Shown piece after piece: positions 8,321 to 15,263 of a DNA stretch of 64,000 nucleotides. Every line of letters starts with the position of its first letter. Position 1 is the stretch's first letter. Under the pieces are notes generated by a model. That model was given only the letters and a program-made list of their open reading frames with translations. It was not told the origin of the DNA and made no database searches. Both the position numbers and the translations under genes were made by a program. Source of the stretch: Salinispora fenicalii (lineage in GTDB: Bacteria; Actinomycetota; Actinomycetes; Mycobacteriales; Micromonosporaceae); the NCBI RefSeq assembly GCF_000514815.1, contig NZ_AZWQ01000018.1, positions 163,968 to 227,967 on the forward strand, read 5' to 3'.

Positions 8321-9148
8321 TCAGCGGCTGAGAAACTGCCGCAGGGCGCGCACCCAGGCGTCCCGGTCTTCCAGGTGGACGTCGTGCCCGGCGCCGGCAA
8401 CGACGACCTGCTCGACGTCCGGACGCAGGGACACCATGCGCCGCACCTCGGCGGCGGGGGTGATCCCGTGCTCGCCCAACACCAGCAGGGTGGGGGCCTG
8501 CACCTGCTGCCATTCGTCCCAGCAGGCCCGGTCGGCGACGGCGGCGATGGCGTCCCGCATCACCGCCGGCTCGAATCGCGGCCAGAGCCCGTCCGGGCGC
8601 CGGTCCAGGTCCCGCAGCCAGGCCTGGGCCACCGGGGTGTCGCCCAGAAACTCGGCGGCCTGGCGGACATCGGCGAACGGCACCGGCCACGAGGCGAAGA
8701 AGGCGCCCAGCTCAGCCGGGTAGTCCTCCCGATCCTCGCGGCCCCCGACCCCGCCCTCCAGCAGCACCAGCCGACGCACCAGCTCGGGATGCTCGGCGGC
8801 GAAGAGCAACGCGGTGTGCCCGCCCATCGACTGGCCAACGACCGTCACCGGTGCACCCCCGGCGAGCTCCGTGACGACGGCGGCCACGTCCTCGACGTAC
8901 GCCCGGCGGGAGAGGTCCTGCGGCCGGCGGGTCGAGTGGCCGTGCCCACGCTGATCCAGCACGATCACACGGTGCTCCGGTAGTAGCACCTCCGCTGTCG
9001 GCACCAACTCCGCTGCGCTGCCGGCCAGCCCGTGCAGCAGCACGACCACGTCGTCGCCGGAGCCGCCAACGAGGCAGGACAGCGCCACCCCGTCCCGATG
9101 GATCGTCACCCGCTGCACCGCACGAACTCCCTCGCCTGGCGACCCCAA
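8321..9148 (-). CDS. Alpha/beta-fold hydrolase
   Basis: A 275-residue soluble protein with the full alpha/beta hydrolase signature: oxyanion segment VVLLHGLAGSAAE, nucleophile elbow VVGQSMGGHTA, and catalytic His in VVVAGAGHDVHLED. No signal peptide is seen. GTG codons near the start (around 9118-9125) could serve as alternative starts. It ends only 8 bases from the nrdAB NrdR boxes and reads in the same direction. Substrate unknown; esterases, lactonases and C-C hydrolases all share this layout. Confidence 0.85.
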   Translation of the reverse strand: MGSPGEGVRAVQRVTIHRDGVALSCLVGGSGDDVVVLLHGLAGSAAELVPTAEVLLPEHRVIVLDQRGHGHSTRRPQDLSRRAYVEDVAAVVTELAGGAPVTVVGQSMGGHTALLFAAEHPELVRRLVLLEGGVGGREDREDYPAELGAFFASWPVPFADVRQAAEFLGDTPVAQAWLRDLDRRPDGLWPRFEPAVMRDAIAAVADRACWDEWQQVQAPTLLVLGEHGITPAAEVRRMVSLRPDVEQVVVAGAGHDVHLEDRDAWVRALRQFLSR

Positions 9149-9164
9149 GCCGCCGTAACCCTAT

Positions 9165-9965
9165 TCAGGCCGGCTTTTGGTTCTCAATGGACTTCAGCAG
9201 TGCGCTGTGCGTCCGCTCGTCGGCAGCCACGACAAGACCACCCAGCCCGGTGTGTGGTGGTTGTCCGTCGATTCCGGAGACCACGCAACCCGCCGCCTCG
9301 CAGAGGGCGATCCCGGCCGCGAAGTGCACGCTGTCGCGCAGCTGGTGGCCGTCGGTGACGTAGCCGGCGCGGCGGCCAGCGGCCACCCACGTCACGGCCA
9401 GGGTGCTGGCGACCACGCGCGGATGGAACCGCGCGACGAAGCTCTTGTCGGCGAGCATCCGCGCGACTTGGAACTCGCCCTCGTTCGGAAACGGCGGGTA
9501 GAGGTTGAGGTCCACCAGCTTCGAGTCAGCTGATGGGACGAGCCGCTCGTCTACGCCGCCCTGACGGACGTAGGCGGCGGTGCCGTCGGTCCAGAACACC
9601 TCGTCGCCGAACGGGTCCGCGGCGGCGGCAACGGTGGGCTGCGTCCCACTCCGCAGTGCCACGTTGACCGAGACCAGCATGGTCCGCGCGGCGAAGTTCA
9701 AGGTCCCGCACAAGGGGTCAACCAGCCACATCCGCTCGCTGTCCCCGGCGCCGGTGCGCCCGCTCTCCTCCCCCACCAGGACGTCATCCGGACGCGCAGC
9801 GCGCAGCGTCTCCAGAATCACCTTCTCTGCCGCAAGGTCCGCTGTGGTGGCGAAGTCGTCCCCGCCCTTCGAGAACTGGGTCAGCGCCGACCCGTAGTGG
9901 GAGCGAACGACCGTCGCTCCCGCCTCCGCCGCCTCGATTGCCAACGCCTGATCTGTGATCGACAT
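9165..9965 (-). CDS. Inositol monophosphatase-family protein with altered metal site
   Basis: A 266-residue protein starting at MSITDQALAIEAA. It shows the family fold: KGGDDFATTADLAAEKVI, then GEESG (metal Glu), then WLVDPLCGTLNF. Canonical members have DPxDGTxNF; here the second Asp, a metal ligand, is Cys. The later W-D-x-A-A-G motif is also changed to LRDSVHFAAG. Catalysis on inositol phosphates, fructose-1,6-bisphosphate or PAP is therefore uncertain and the protein may have a new or lost activity. It lies 30 bases after the glycosyltransferase and is probably cotranscribed with it. Confidence 0.75.
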   Translation of the reverse strand: MSITDQALAIEAAEAGATVVRSHYGSALTQFSKGGDDFATTADLAAEKVILETLRAARPDDVLVGEESGRTGAGDSERMWLVDPLCGTLNFAARTMLVSVNVALRSGTQPTVAAAADPFGDEVFWTDGTAAYVRQGGVDERLVPSADSKLVDLNLYPPFPNEGEFQVARMLADKSFVARFHPRVVASTLAVTWVAAGRRAGYVTDGHQLRDSVHFAAGIALCEAAGCVVSGIDGQPPHTGLGGLVVAADERTHSALLKSIENQKPA

Positions 9966-9994
9966 GTCTGACACTCTAGGGTCGGCGGCCACCC

Positions 9995-11203
9995 TCATCC
10001 CAGCGTCGATCGCCGCACCGCCGCGACCTCGGCGTAGAGCTCCGCCAGCCGCTCCGCGGTGGCCGACCAGGAGTACGTCTGAGCCCGCTCGCGGCCCGCG
10101 CTGGCGTACGCGGATCGGCGGGGTTCATCATCGAGTAGCCGCCGGAGCGCGGTGCTCAGCGCCCGCGGGCTCCGGGCTGGCACGAGGTCACCGGTCACCC
10201 CGTCCACCACGGTGTCCCGCAGTCCCCCGACCGCGGTGCCGACGACGGGCAGACCGCAGGCCATCGCTTCCAGCAGGGTGAGCCCGAATGGCTCGTACCA
10301 GGGGGCCGCGACCAACACGTCCGCCGAGCGGTACCAGTCGCCCATCGCCTCCCGCGGCACCGCGCCGACCAACTGGACCCGGTCGGCGACGCCGCACTCC
10401 TCCGCCAGCGCCCACAGCCGTTGGGCCGACGGATCAGCCTCCAGTGCGCCCGGCGGACCACCGACCACGACGCACTCCGCGTCGGGCAGCGGCGCCATCG
10501 CGCGGATGACGGTCTCGAAGCCTTTCCGTGGCACGAGACGGCCGACGGTGAGGAGCCGGAACCTGCCGGCCGCACGCGCCACGGCCGAGCCCGGTCGCGG
10601 CGCGAGGGCGGCCACGTTCACCCCGGCGGGCACGACCACGATCTGGGACCGCGGCACTCCCAGCCGGACCAGCTCACCGACTTCGTCGGAGCACTGCGCG
10701 ACCACCCGATCCACCCGGCAGCCCAGCTCACGCTCGCTGGCTATCCGGCAGGCCGGGCTGGTGTCCTGCGCGCCCTGGTGCCGGCGTTTGACCACCCCGA
10801 GATCCTGGTACGTCTGCACGACGGGCCGTCCGACCTGCCGGCCGGCGGTCAGTGCGACGAGTCCACTCATCCAGTAGTGCGCGTGGATGACCTCGGGCTG
10901 CCAGTTCCCACTCCGCCACCGGTCAACGAGCCACCGGCTGAACTCCGGCAGGTACGGCAGCAGCTCATCCTTGGCCAGCCGTTCTGCCGGCCCCGCTGGT
11001 ACGTGCACCACGTCGTAACCGTCGGCGTCTCCGACGGTGGTCGGTAGTGCCGGATCGTCGCGGCGGGTGTAGACCCGAACGTCGTGCCCAGCGGCGGCGA
11101 GGGCGGCCGAGAGTTCAGCGACATGCGCGTTCTGGCCTCCGGCGTCCGTGCCGCCCAGGACGGCCAGCGGACTGCCATGCTCCGAGAGCATCGCGATCCG
11201 CAT
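9995..11203 (-). CDS. GT4-family glycosyltransferase
   Basis: A 402-residue GT-B enzyme, started at MRIAMLSEHGSP. The N-terminal nucleotide fold has GGTDAGGQNAHVAELSAALAAAGHDV and the acceptor segment VIHAHYWMSGLVAL. The C-terminal half has LLTVGRLVPRKGFE, the sugar-nucleotide site APWYEPFGLTLLEAMACG (E-x7-E) and GLRDTVVDGVTGDLV. These are GT4 hallmarks, shared with MshA and sucrose/trehalose-type transferases. The acceptor is not known. It has no membrane segment. Confidence 0.85.
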   Translation of the reverse strand: MRIAMLSEHGSPLAVLGGTDAGGQNAHVAELSAALAAAGHDVRVYTRRDDPALPTTVGDADGYDVVHVPAGPAERLAKDELLPYLPEFSRWLVDRWRSGNWQPEVIHAHYWMSGLVALTAGRQVGRPVVQTYQDLGVVKRRHQGAQDTSPACRIASERELGCRVDRVVAQCSDEVGELVRLGVPRSQIVVVPAGVNVAALAPRPGSAVARAAGRFRLLTVGRLVPRKGFETVIRAMAPLPDAECVVVGGPPGALEADPSAQRLWALAEECGVADRVQLVGAVPREAMGDWYRSADVLVAAPWYEPFGLTLLEAMACGLPVVGTAVGGLRDTVVDGVTGDLVPARSPRALSTALRRLLDDEPRRSAYASAGRERAQTYSWSATAERLAELYAEVAAVRRSTLG

Positions 11204-11332
11204 GCCCGCTGTACCTCCCGGCTGAGCCGCCACGTTCGGTGGAGTAGCGCGTGCGTCGTGGTCCAGACCGGGCGCAGCCGCGCACCCGGACGGGGGATTC
11301 CCCGCCGGGGAGCGGGGAAACCGCCCGCGGGG

Positions 11333-12526
11333 TCAGACCGACTGGCGGGAGAGCACCGGCTGGTGGGGAAGCACCGACTGGAGGGCCTTGATCAGGCCCG
11401 TCGTCCTGGGATCCGGGGCCATGGTGACGTGCAGCCCGTTCGTCACGTAGCCGAAGGCGATCCCACTGGCCGGGTCGGCGTAGCCGAGTGAGCCGCCGTG
11501 GCCAGGGAAGCCGAAGGCGGTCGGCGACCACCAAGGCTGCTCCGGCAGGGGCAGGCCGAAGCCGAGCGCCGGCCGGGTCGGCACCCGCAGCACCTGGTCG
11601 ACGCCGTTGGCCTGTTCCCGGGTGGCGGCCGCGAGGGTGGCCGGGTCGAGGATCCGGACGCCGTCCACCTCGCCGATCAGGCCCGCGTAGAAGCGGGCCA
11701 GGGAGGAGGCGGTGCAGATGCCGTTTACCGCGGGAATCTCCGCCGCCCAGGCGCGGGGGTCGGCGAGGTCGAGCGGCGGGTCGGTCACCATCGTCGACCG
11801 GACCGCCAGCGAGGTGGGATCGGTGTAAGCGGCCAGCGCCTCCCGCAGCGCCGCCGGCATCGCCTCGATGGAGGCGGGCGGGGCGACTGGCTGCTCGGTG
11901 ATCCGGGCGACCCGGTGCGCCTCGGCGGCCGGCAGGCCGATCCAGAAGTCCAGGCCGAGTGGAGTGGCGATCTCGTCGGCGAAGTAGGTGCCGAGGCTAC
12001 GGCCGGAGACGCGGCGTACCACCTCGCCAACCAGCCAGCCGTAGGTGAGCCCGTGGTAGCCGTGTGCCGTTCCCGGCGGCCAGGCAGGTGCCTGGGCGGC
12101 CAGCGCGGCGACGACCGGCTCCCCGGTGAGCGCCGCCGCGAGCGGGACCGGACGGTCGAGCACCGGCAGCCCTGCCTGGTGGGACAGGAGCCAGCGGACC
12201 GGGATGCCGCCCTTGCCGGCTACCGCGAACTCCGGCCAGTACGCGGCTACGGGGGCGTCCAGGTCGAGCTGTCCGCGCTGGGCCAGCAGGTGCGCGCAGG
12301 CGGCGGGTGCGCTCTTGGTCGCCGAGTAGACCAGTTGGAGGGTGTCCTCCCGCCACGCCCGGTCGGTGGTGGGGTCGGCGACCCCACCCCAGAGTCGGAC
12401 CACCTCTCGGCCGTGTCGGTAGACGCTGAGAGCGGCGCCGATCTCGGAGCCTGCGTCGAAGTTCGTCTGGAACGCCGCTCGAACCGGCTCGTATCCCAAC
12501 GCGACGGTGCCATGTGCCACGGGCAT
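11333..12526 (-). CDS. Serine hydrolase of the beta-lactamase/EstB family
   Basis: A 397-residue protein started at MPVAHGTVALGYEP with a GGAGAGG ribosome site. It has the S-x-x-K motif SATK in LVYSATKSAPAACAHLLA, the Tyr motif YHGLTYGWLVGEVVRRVSG and the late GHGG. These are the class C-like esterase/beta-lactamase catalytic elements. There is no signal peptide, so it is more likely a cytoplasmic esterase (EstB-type) than an antibiotic-resistance enzyme. It is divergent from the HTH gene at 12634. Confidence 0.85.
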   Translation of the reverse strand: MPVAHGTVALGYEPVRAAFQTNFDAGSEIGAALSVYRHGREVVRLWGGVADPTTDRAWREDTLQLVYSATKSAPAACAHLLAQRGQLDLDAPVAAYWPEFAVAGKGGIPVRWLLSHQAGLPVLDRPVPLAAALTGEPVVAALAAQAPAWPPGTAHGYHGLTYGWLVGEVVRRVSGRSLGTYFADEIATPLGLDFWIGLPAAEAHRVARITEQPVAPPASIEAMPAALREALAAYTDPTSLAVRSTMVTDPPLDLADPRAWAAEIPAVNGICTASSLARFYAGLIGEVDGVRILDPATLAAATREQANGVDQVLRVPTRPALGFGLPLPEQPWWSPTAFGFPGHGGSLGYADPASGIAFGYVTNGLHVTMAPDPRTTGLIKALQSVLPHQPVLSRQSV

Positions 12527-12633
12527 GGATTCCTCTCCGGAGTGCCGGCTCCGGGTGCCAACTACCCGAAGCACGCCGTCAGGTTAGCCTGCCTTCGAGA
12601 GTCAGGAAACCCTGACAGGCCTATGCTGATCCG

Positions 12634-13110
12634 ATGACGGAGGAGATGGTTCCGGGGCATGCTGAGCTCGTCGGATTCCGGCTGCCGGACGGGGCGCTGA
12701 AGACCGACACCACAGCGCCGGCCGACGCGGTCGGCTACCGGGCCGGATGTAGTTGCGGCTGGGTCGGCACCCAGGACTACCCGGCGGCCGACGAGGGGCG
12801 CTGGATGGCCACCTCCGAATGGGGCGGGCACATCCGCCCCCTCCTCGCCGCCACTCCGCCCGGCTGGCTGCTCAACCGCTCCGACACGCTGCGAGACGGC
12901 GTCGCCGAGCTCGCCACCACCTGGCCGCTACAGGCGCTCGGCATCCTCGCCCAGGTGGAGCGCTGGCAACGGCCCCTCATCGAACAGGCTGTAATACAGG
13001 CACGGACGACCGGGCTCTCCTGGGCCGAGATCGGCAACGCGCTCGGCATCAGCCGCCAGTCCGCGCACGAACGGTTCCGCAACATCGCCCCGCCGAAACC
13101 CTCCAGCTAG
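12634..13110 (+). CDS. Hypothetical protein with C-terminal helix-turn-helix
   Basis: A 158-residue protein. The N-terminal half has GCSCGWVGTQDYPAADEGRWMATSEWGGHI, a Cys-x-Cys and His pattern that may bind a metal. The C-terminal GLSWAEIGNALGISRQSAHERF is a clear sigma-factor/LuxR-type helix-turn-helix. A palindrome follows at 13120-13140. It is probably a DNA-binding protein of unknown target. Confidence 0.7.
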   Translation: MTEEMVPGHAELVGFRLPDGALKTDTTAPADAVGYRAGCSCGWVGTQDYPAADEGRWMATSEWGGHIRPLLAATPPGWLLNRSDTLRDGVAELATTWPLQALGILAQVERWQRPLIEQAVIQARTTGLSWAEIGNALGISRQSAHERFRNIAPPKPSS

Positions 13111-13119
13111 CCGGCATCT

Positions 13120-13140
13120 CCACTACTACTGAAGTAGTGG
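13120..13140. promoter_or_regulatory. 8-base inverted repeat between the HTH gene and a small ORF
   Basis: CCACTACT-ACTGA-AGTAGTGG is perfect over 8-base arms with a 5-base loop. The right arm contributes the GG of the next gene's GGAGAGG ribosome site. It may be an operator for the upstream HTH protein or a hairpin gating translation of the small ORF. No U run follows, so a terminator is less likely. Confidence 0.45.
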
Positions 13141-13147
13141 AGAGGTC

Positions 13148-13327
13148 ATGTCGATGCCGTTAGAGTCAGTTCCGATTGCCATGGGTGCGGTTCCTGCCTC
13201 GTTGTCACAGCTACTCGCCGAGTGGCGGCGCACGGCCGAAGTCCACGCCGACCCCGACCCTCACCGAATCCTCGCCACGCCGAGTTCCGACGACTTCGGG
13301 CCGGTCGATCTCCCGGACAGCGAGTGA
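13148..13327 (+). CDS. Small hypothetical protein (59 aa)
   Basis: It encodes 59 residues with a strong ribosome site (GGAGAGG, 4 bases before ATG). The core LLAEWRRTAEVHADPDPHRIL followed by an acidic PVDLPDSE tail resembles the C-terminal half of small actinomycete antitoxin-like proteins, which often read EW-x-x-TAEV-x-ADP. No toxin-like gene lies next to it. It is too short for firm assignment. Confidence 0.45.
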   Translation: MSMPLESVPIAMGAVPASLSQLLAEWRRTAEVHADPDPHRILATPSSDDFGPVDLPDSE

Positions 13328-13367
13328 ACGCCAGACGCGGCGATCGCAGGCGTGAGCTGACCTTCCT

Positions 13368-13482
13368 GAGGCGTGGCGGATCCACGAATCCCTGCGCCCG
13401 GAGGGAGAGAGTCTTCGGCCATGGTTGCTCGGCATCGCCACCAATGCGCTGCGCAACCGGCTCAGAGAGCGCCCGGCAGGTT
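13368..13482 (+). pseudogene. ECF sigma factor fragment
   Basis: The frame reads EAWRIHESLRPEGESLRPWL then LGIATNALRNRLRER, the end of region 2 of an ECF sigma factor (canonical PWLLGIATN-x-LRNR). It is flanked by no start and no region 4, and breaks at PAG-stop. It is a remnant; the rest of 13328-13599 shows no gene. Confidence 0.65.
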
Positions 13483-13599
13483 AGTCGGCACCGGACGACG
13501 CGGACGCAGCCGAGGCAGGAGCGCGGCGGCGGCTGATCGGGGTGCCCGGCGGCCGGCGGAGGTGGATCACCCCGCCGGCCACCCGGGCGGTAGCCGGAA

Positions 13600-13992
13600 T
13601 CAACAGTTGCGCAGCTCGGGAGACTGGTTGAGCAGCTGACCACGGACGGAGATGAAGCGGCGGTAGGTCTCCGAGTCCACTGCCGAGTGCCGGAACGCCG
13701 CGACCCGGTGACAGTTCTGGAAGGCCAGCTTGACGCCGAAGTGGCGCTCGAGGCTGGACCGGATGGCATCGCTGGCCAGCGCGCGCAGGAGCTGACCTCG
13801 CTCCTCCTCGGTCGGCGGCGGGACGACGTTGTCGGCGAACTCGGCGTCGGAGGACGCCAGCTCCGCCGCCACCCGGCTGACGGTCTGCCAGGCGTACGGC
13901 AGGGAGTCGCGGACGCAGGAGACGAAGGCGTCGTCGGCAACGGGGCCCGACTCGGCGGCTTGCAACAGATCCGGTGGCACGGTGAGAGACAT
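13600..13992 (-). CDS. SCO5389-family conserved protein
   Basis: A 130-residue protein started at MSLTVPPDLLQAAESG with GGAGGA 7 bases upstream. The motifs SLPYAWQTVSRVAAEL, EFADNVVPPPTEEERGQLLRALASDAIR, HFGVKLAFQNCHRVAAF and RGQLLNQSPELRNC are hallmarks of this actinobacterial family. The function is unknown. The promoter holds a Fur/Zur-like inverted repeat (14009-14029). A much longer open frame upstream to 14196 lacks these features and was not used. Confidence 0.85.
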   Translation of the reverse strand: MSLTVPPDLLQAAESGPVADDAFVSCVRDSLPYAWQTVSRVAAELASSDAEFADNVVPPPTEEERGQLLRALASDAIRSSLERHFGVKLAFQNCHRVAAFRHSAVDSETYRRFISVRGQLLNQSPELRNC

Positions 13993-14008
13993 AGTCCTCC
14001 TTAGTTGA

Positions 14009-14029
14009 TAATGATCGTGGTTTTCATTA
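14009..14029 (-). promoter_or_regulatory. Fur/Zur-like box upstream of the SCO5389-family gene
   Basis: TAATGA...TCATTA arms 21 bases end to end, within TGATAATGATCGTGGTTTTC, an AT-rich island in GC-rich sequence. The TAATGA-N9-TCATTA layout resembles actinobacterial Zur boxes. It lies 17 bases upstream of the start codon. Regulation by zinc is inferred. Confidence 0.45.
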
Positions 14030-14164
14030 CCGTTGCGTTCTTGAGCACACCACTCAACGTCCACCGCGTCAATGACGCCACGTGGTGTGGCTCGGTCGGA
14101 TTCGGTGGGTTCGCGGTCGTGATGGCGTGTGCCCACCTCAAGGTCATTTGACAGTGCTGCTCGC

Positions 14165-14291
14165 GCCGGCTCAGACTGTCGCGACAACTCAACCAACGCG
14201 TGTGTGCGGGGGAAGTCCGGTCAAAGTCCGGCGCTGGCCCGCAACGGTAGGCCGTCGAGGTGTATCCCGATGGCAAGCCCGAATACCCGCC
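14165..14291 (+). promoter_or_regulatory. Cobalamin riboswitch upstream of the first B12 surface protein
   Basis: The core GCGGGGGAAGTCCGGTCAAA, CGCTGGCCCGCAACGGTAGG, and the 3' B12 box AGCCCGAATACCCGCC (14276-14291) are conserved aptamer elements. A stable GGGTCGG/CCGACCC hairpin (14329-14348) without a U run follows and may be the expression platform acting on the ribosome site at 14390-14400. The 5' limit is approximate. Confidence 0.88.
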
Positions 14292-14408
14292 ACGCTCGCG
14301 CACCCCCTACCTACCCGTCGTGGCCCACGGGTCGGAGGCCCCGACCCGACGCTGACCATGTGCGATCGGTCCGGGTTCTGACGACCGCAGGGCGGAAAGG
14401 CACTCCTG

Positions 14409-14900
14409 ATGGTCGTGTCCCACCTTCGAACCACCGTCCGCACCCGCGTCGCCGGCCTGTTGGCCGCCGCCGTCGCCGGGATCGCCCTGACCGCTGTCGA
14501 GCCCGCCCCCCAGGCCGCGCACGCCGACGCCTGTGCCGGCGCCTCGGGCGTCACCGTGGTGGTCGACTTCACCGCGCTCGGTGGCGAGGTCGAAGTCGCC
14601 TGCGCCCCCGGTGACCCGGACACCGGCCTGGCTGCCCTGCAGGACGCCGGCTTCGCCGTCGAGGGCACCATCCGATGGGGACTCGCCTTCGTCTGCCGGC
14701 TGGATGGCCTGCCCACCCCGGCTGTCGAGCCGTGCATCGACACCCCGCAGGCCACCGGCTACTGGTCGTACTGGCATGCCGCCAGCGGCGGCGACTGGGA
14801 GTACAGCGACAAGGGCGTACTCAACTACGACCCGGCCCCGGGCAGCATCGAGGGTTGGTCCTTCGGCGAGAGCACCCCGCCGAGCATCCCCGCCCCCTGA
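14409..14900 (+). CDS. Secreted beta-domain (DUF4430/transcobalamin-C-like) protein
   Basis: A 163-residue protein with a cleavable signal peptide (hydrophobic core LLAAAVAGIALTAV, likely cut after AHA). The mature domain is about 120 residues: VTVVVDFTALGGEVEVAC, TGLAALQDAGF, FVCRLDGLPT, CIDTPQATGYWSYWHAASGG, DKGVLNYDPAPGSIEGWSF. The order 'TGLxAL - DG(L)P - C - WxYWxA - GxxEGW' resembles DUF4430, the fold of the C-terminal beta domain of animal intrinsic factor and transcobalamin. Four Cys suggest two disulfides. It has no membrane or wall anchor, so it is released. A cobalamin riboswitch precedes it, and a close paralogue lies at 16706. A role as a B12-binding surface or shuttle protein is inferred. 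Confidence 0.7.
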   Translation: MVVSHLRTTVRTRVAGLLAAAVAGIALTAVEPAPQAAHADACAGASGVTVVVDFTALGGEVEVACAPGDPDTGLAALQDAGFAVEGTIRWGLAFVCRLDGLPTPAVEPCIDTPQATGYWSYWHAASGGDWEYSDKGVLNYDPAPGSIEGWSFGESTPPSIPAP

Positions 14901-14977
14901 GCCGCCCATGCCGAAGATGTGACCAGTAGTGCACCCTGGGTGCTCCTCCGTCCTGGCGTTGTCGAACGTCCTGGCGA

Positions 14978-15110
14978 TACGGTGACGGGCGCCCGGGTGC
15001 ACACCGGGTCACAACTGCATATGTCCCGTGTGGGGGGAAGCCGGTGCGATACCGGCGCTGACCCGCAGCCGTGAGCGAGAGAACCCTTTCGCGAGCCGGA
15101 ATGCCCCGCC
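14978..15110 (+). promoter_or_regulatory. Cobalamin riboswitch of the B12-uptake operon
   Basis: The elements ACGGTGACGGGCGCCC, GGGGGGAAGCCGGTGCGATA, CCGGCGCTGACCCGCAGCCG and the 3' B12 box AGCCGGAATGCCCCGCC (15094-15110) form a full cobalamin aptamer. It is followed by a U-tailed terminator hairpin (15175-15208), so it probably works by B12-induced transcription termination. Confidence 0.93.
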
Positions 15111-15174
15111 CGGGACGAGCGGCTTCCACTGTCGAGGTCTACAGGGTGAAGTCCGGTCCGCCGAGGTCCGTCCA

Positions 15175-15208
15175 CCCCGCTCACCGCAGCACGCGGAGCG
15201 GGGTTTTC
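15175..15208 (+). terminator. Rho-independent terminator of the cobalamin riboswitch
   Basis: The stem CCCCGCT (15175-15181) / AGCGGGG (15197-15203) is followed by TTTTC. It sits between the aptamer and the start codon at 15264, the position of a riboswitch-controlled attenuator. Confidence 0.8.
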
Positions 15209-15263
15209 GTACCCCGGGGTGCTTGCCGGAGCTCACCGACTGCTCTAGAAAGGCACCCCCACA

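Noticed and set aside
14329..14348. Rho-independent terminator after the first plus-strand riboswitch
   Set aside because: The hairpin has no U run. I treat it as a possible translational platform only.
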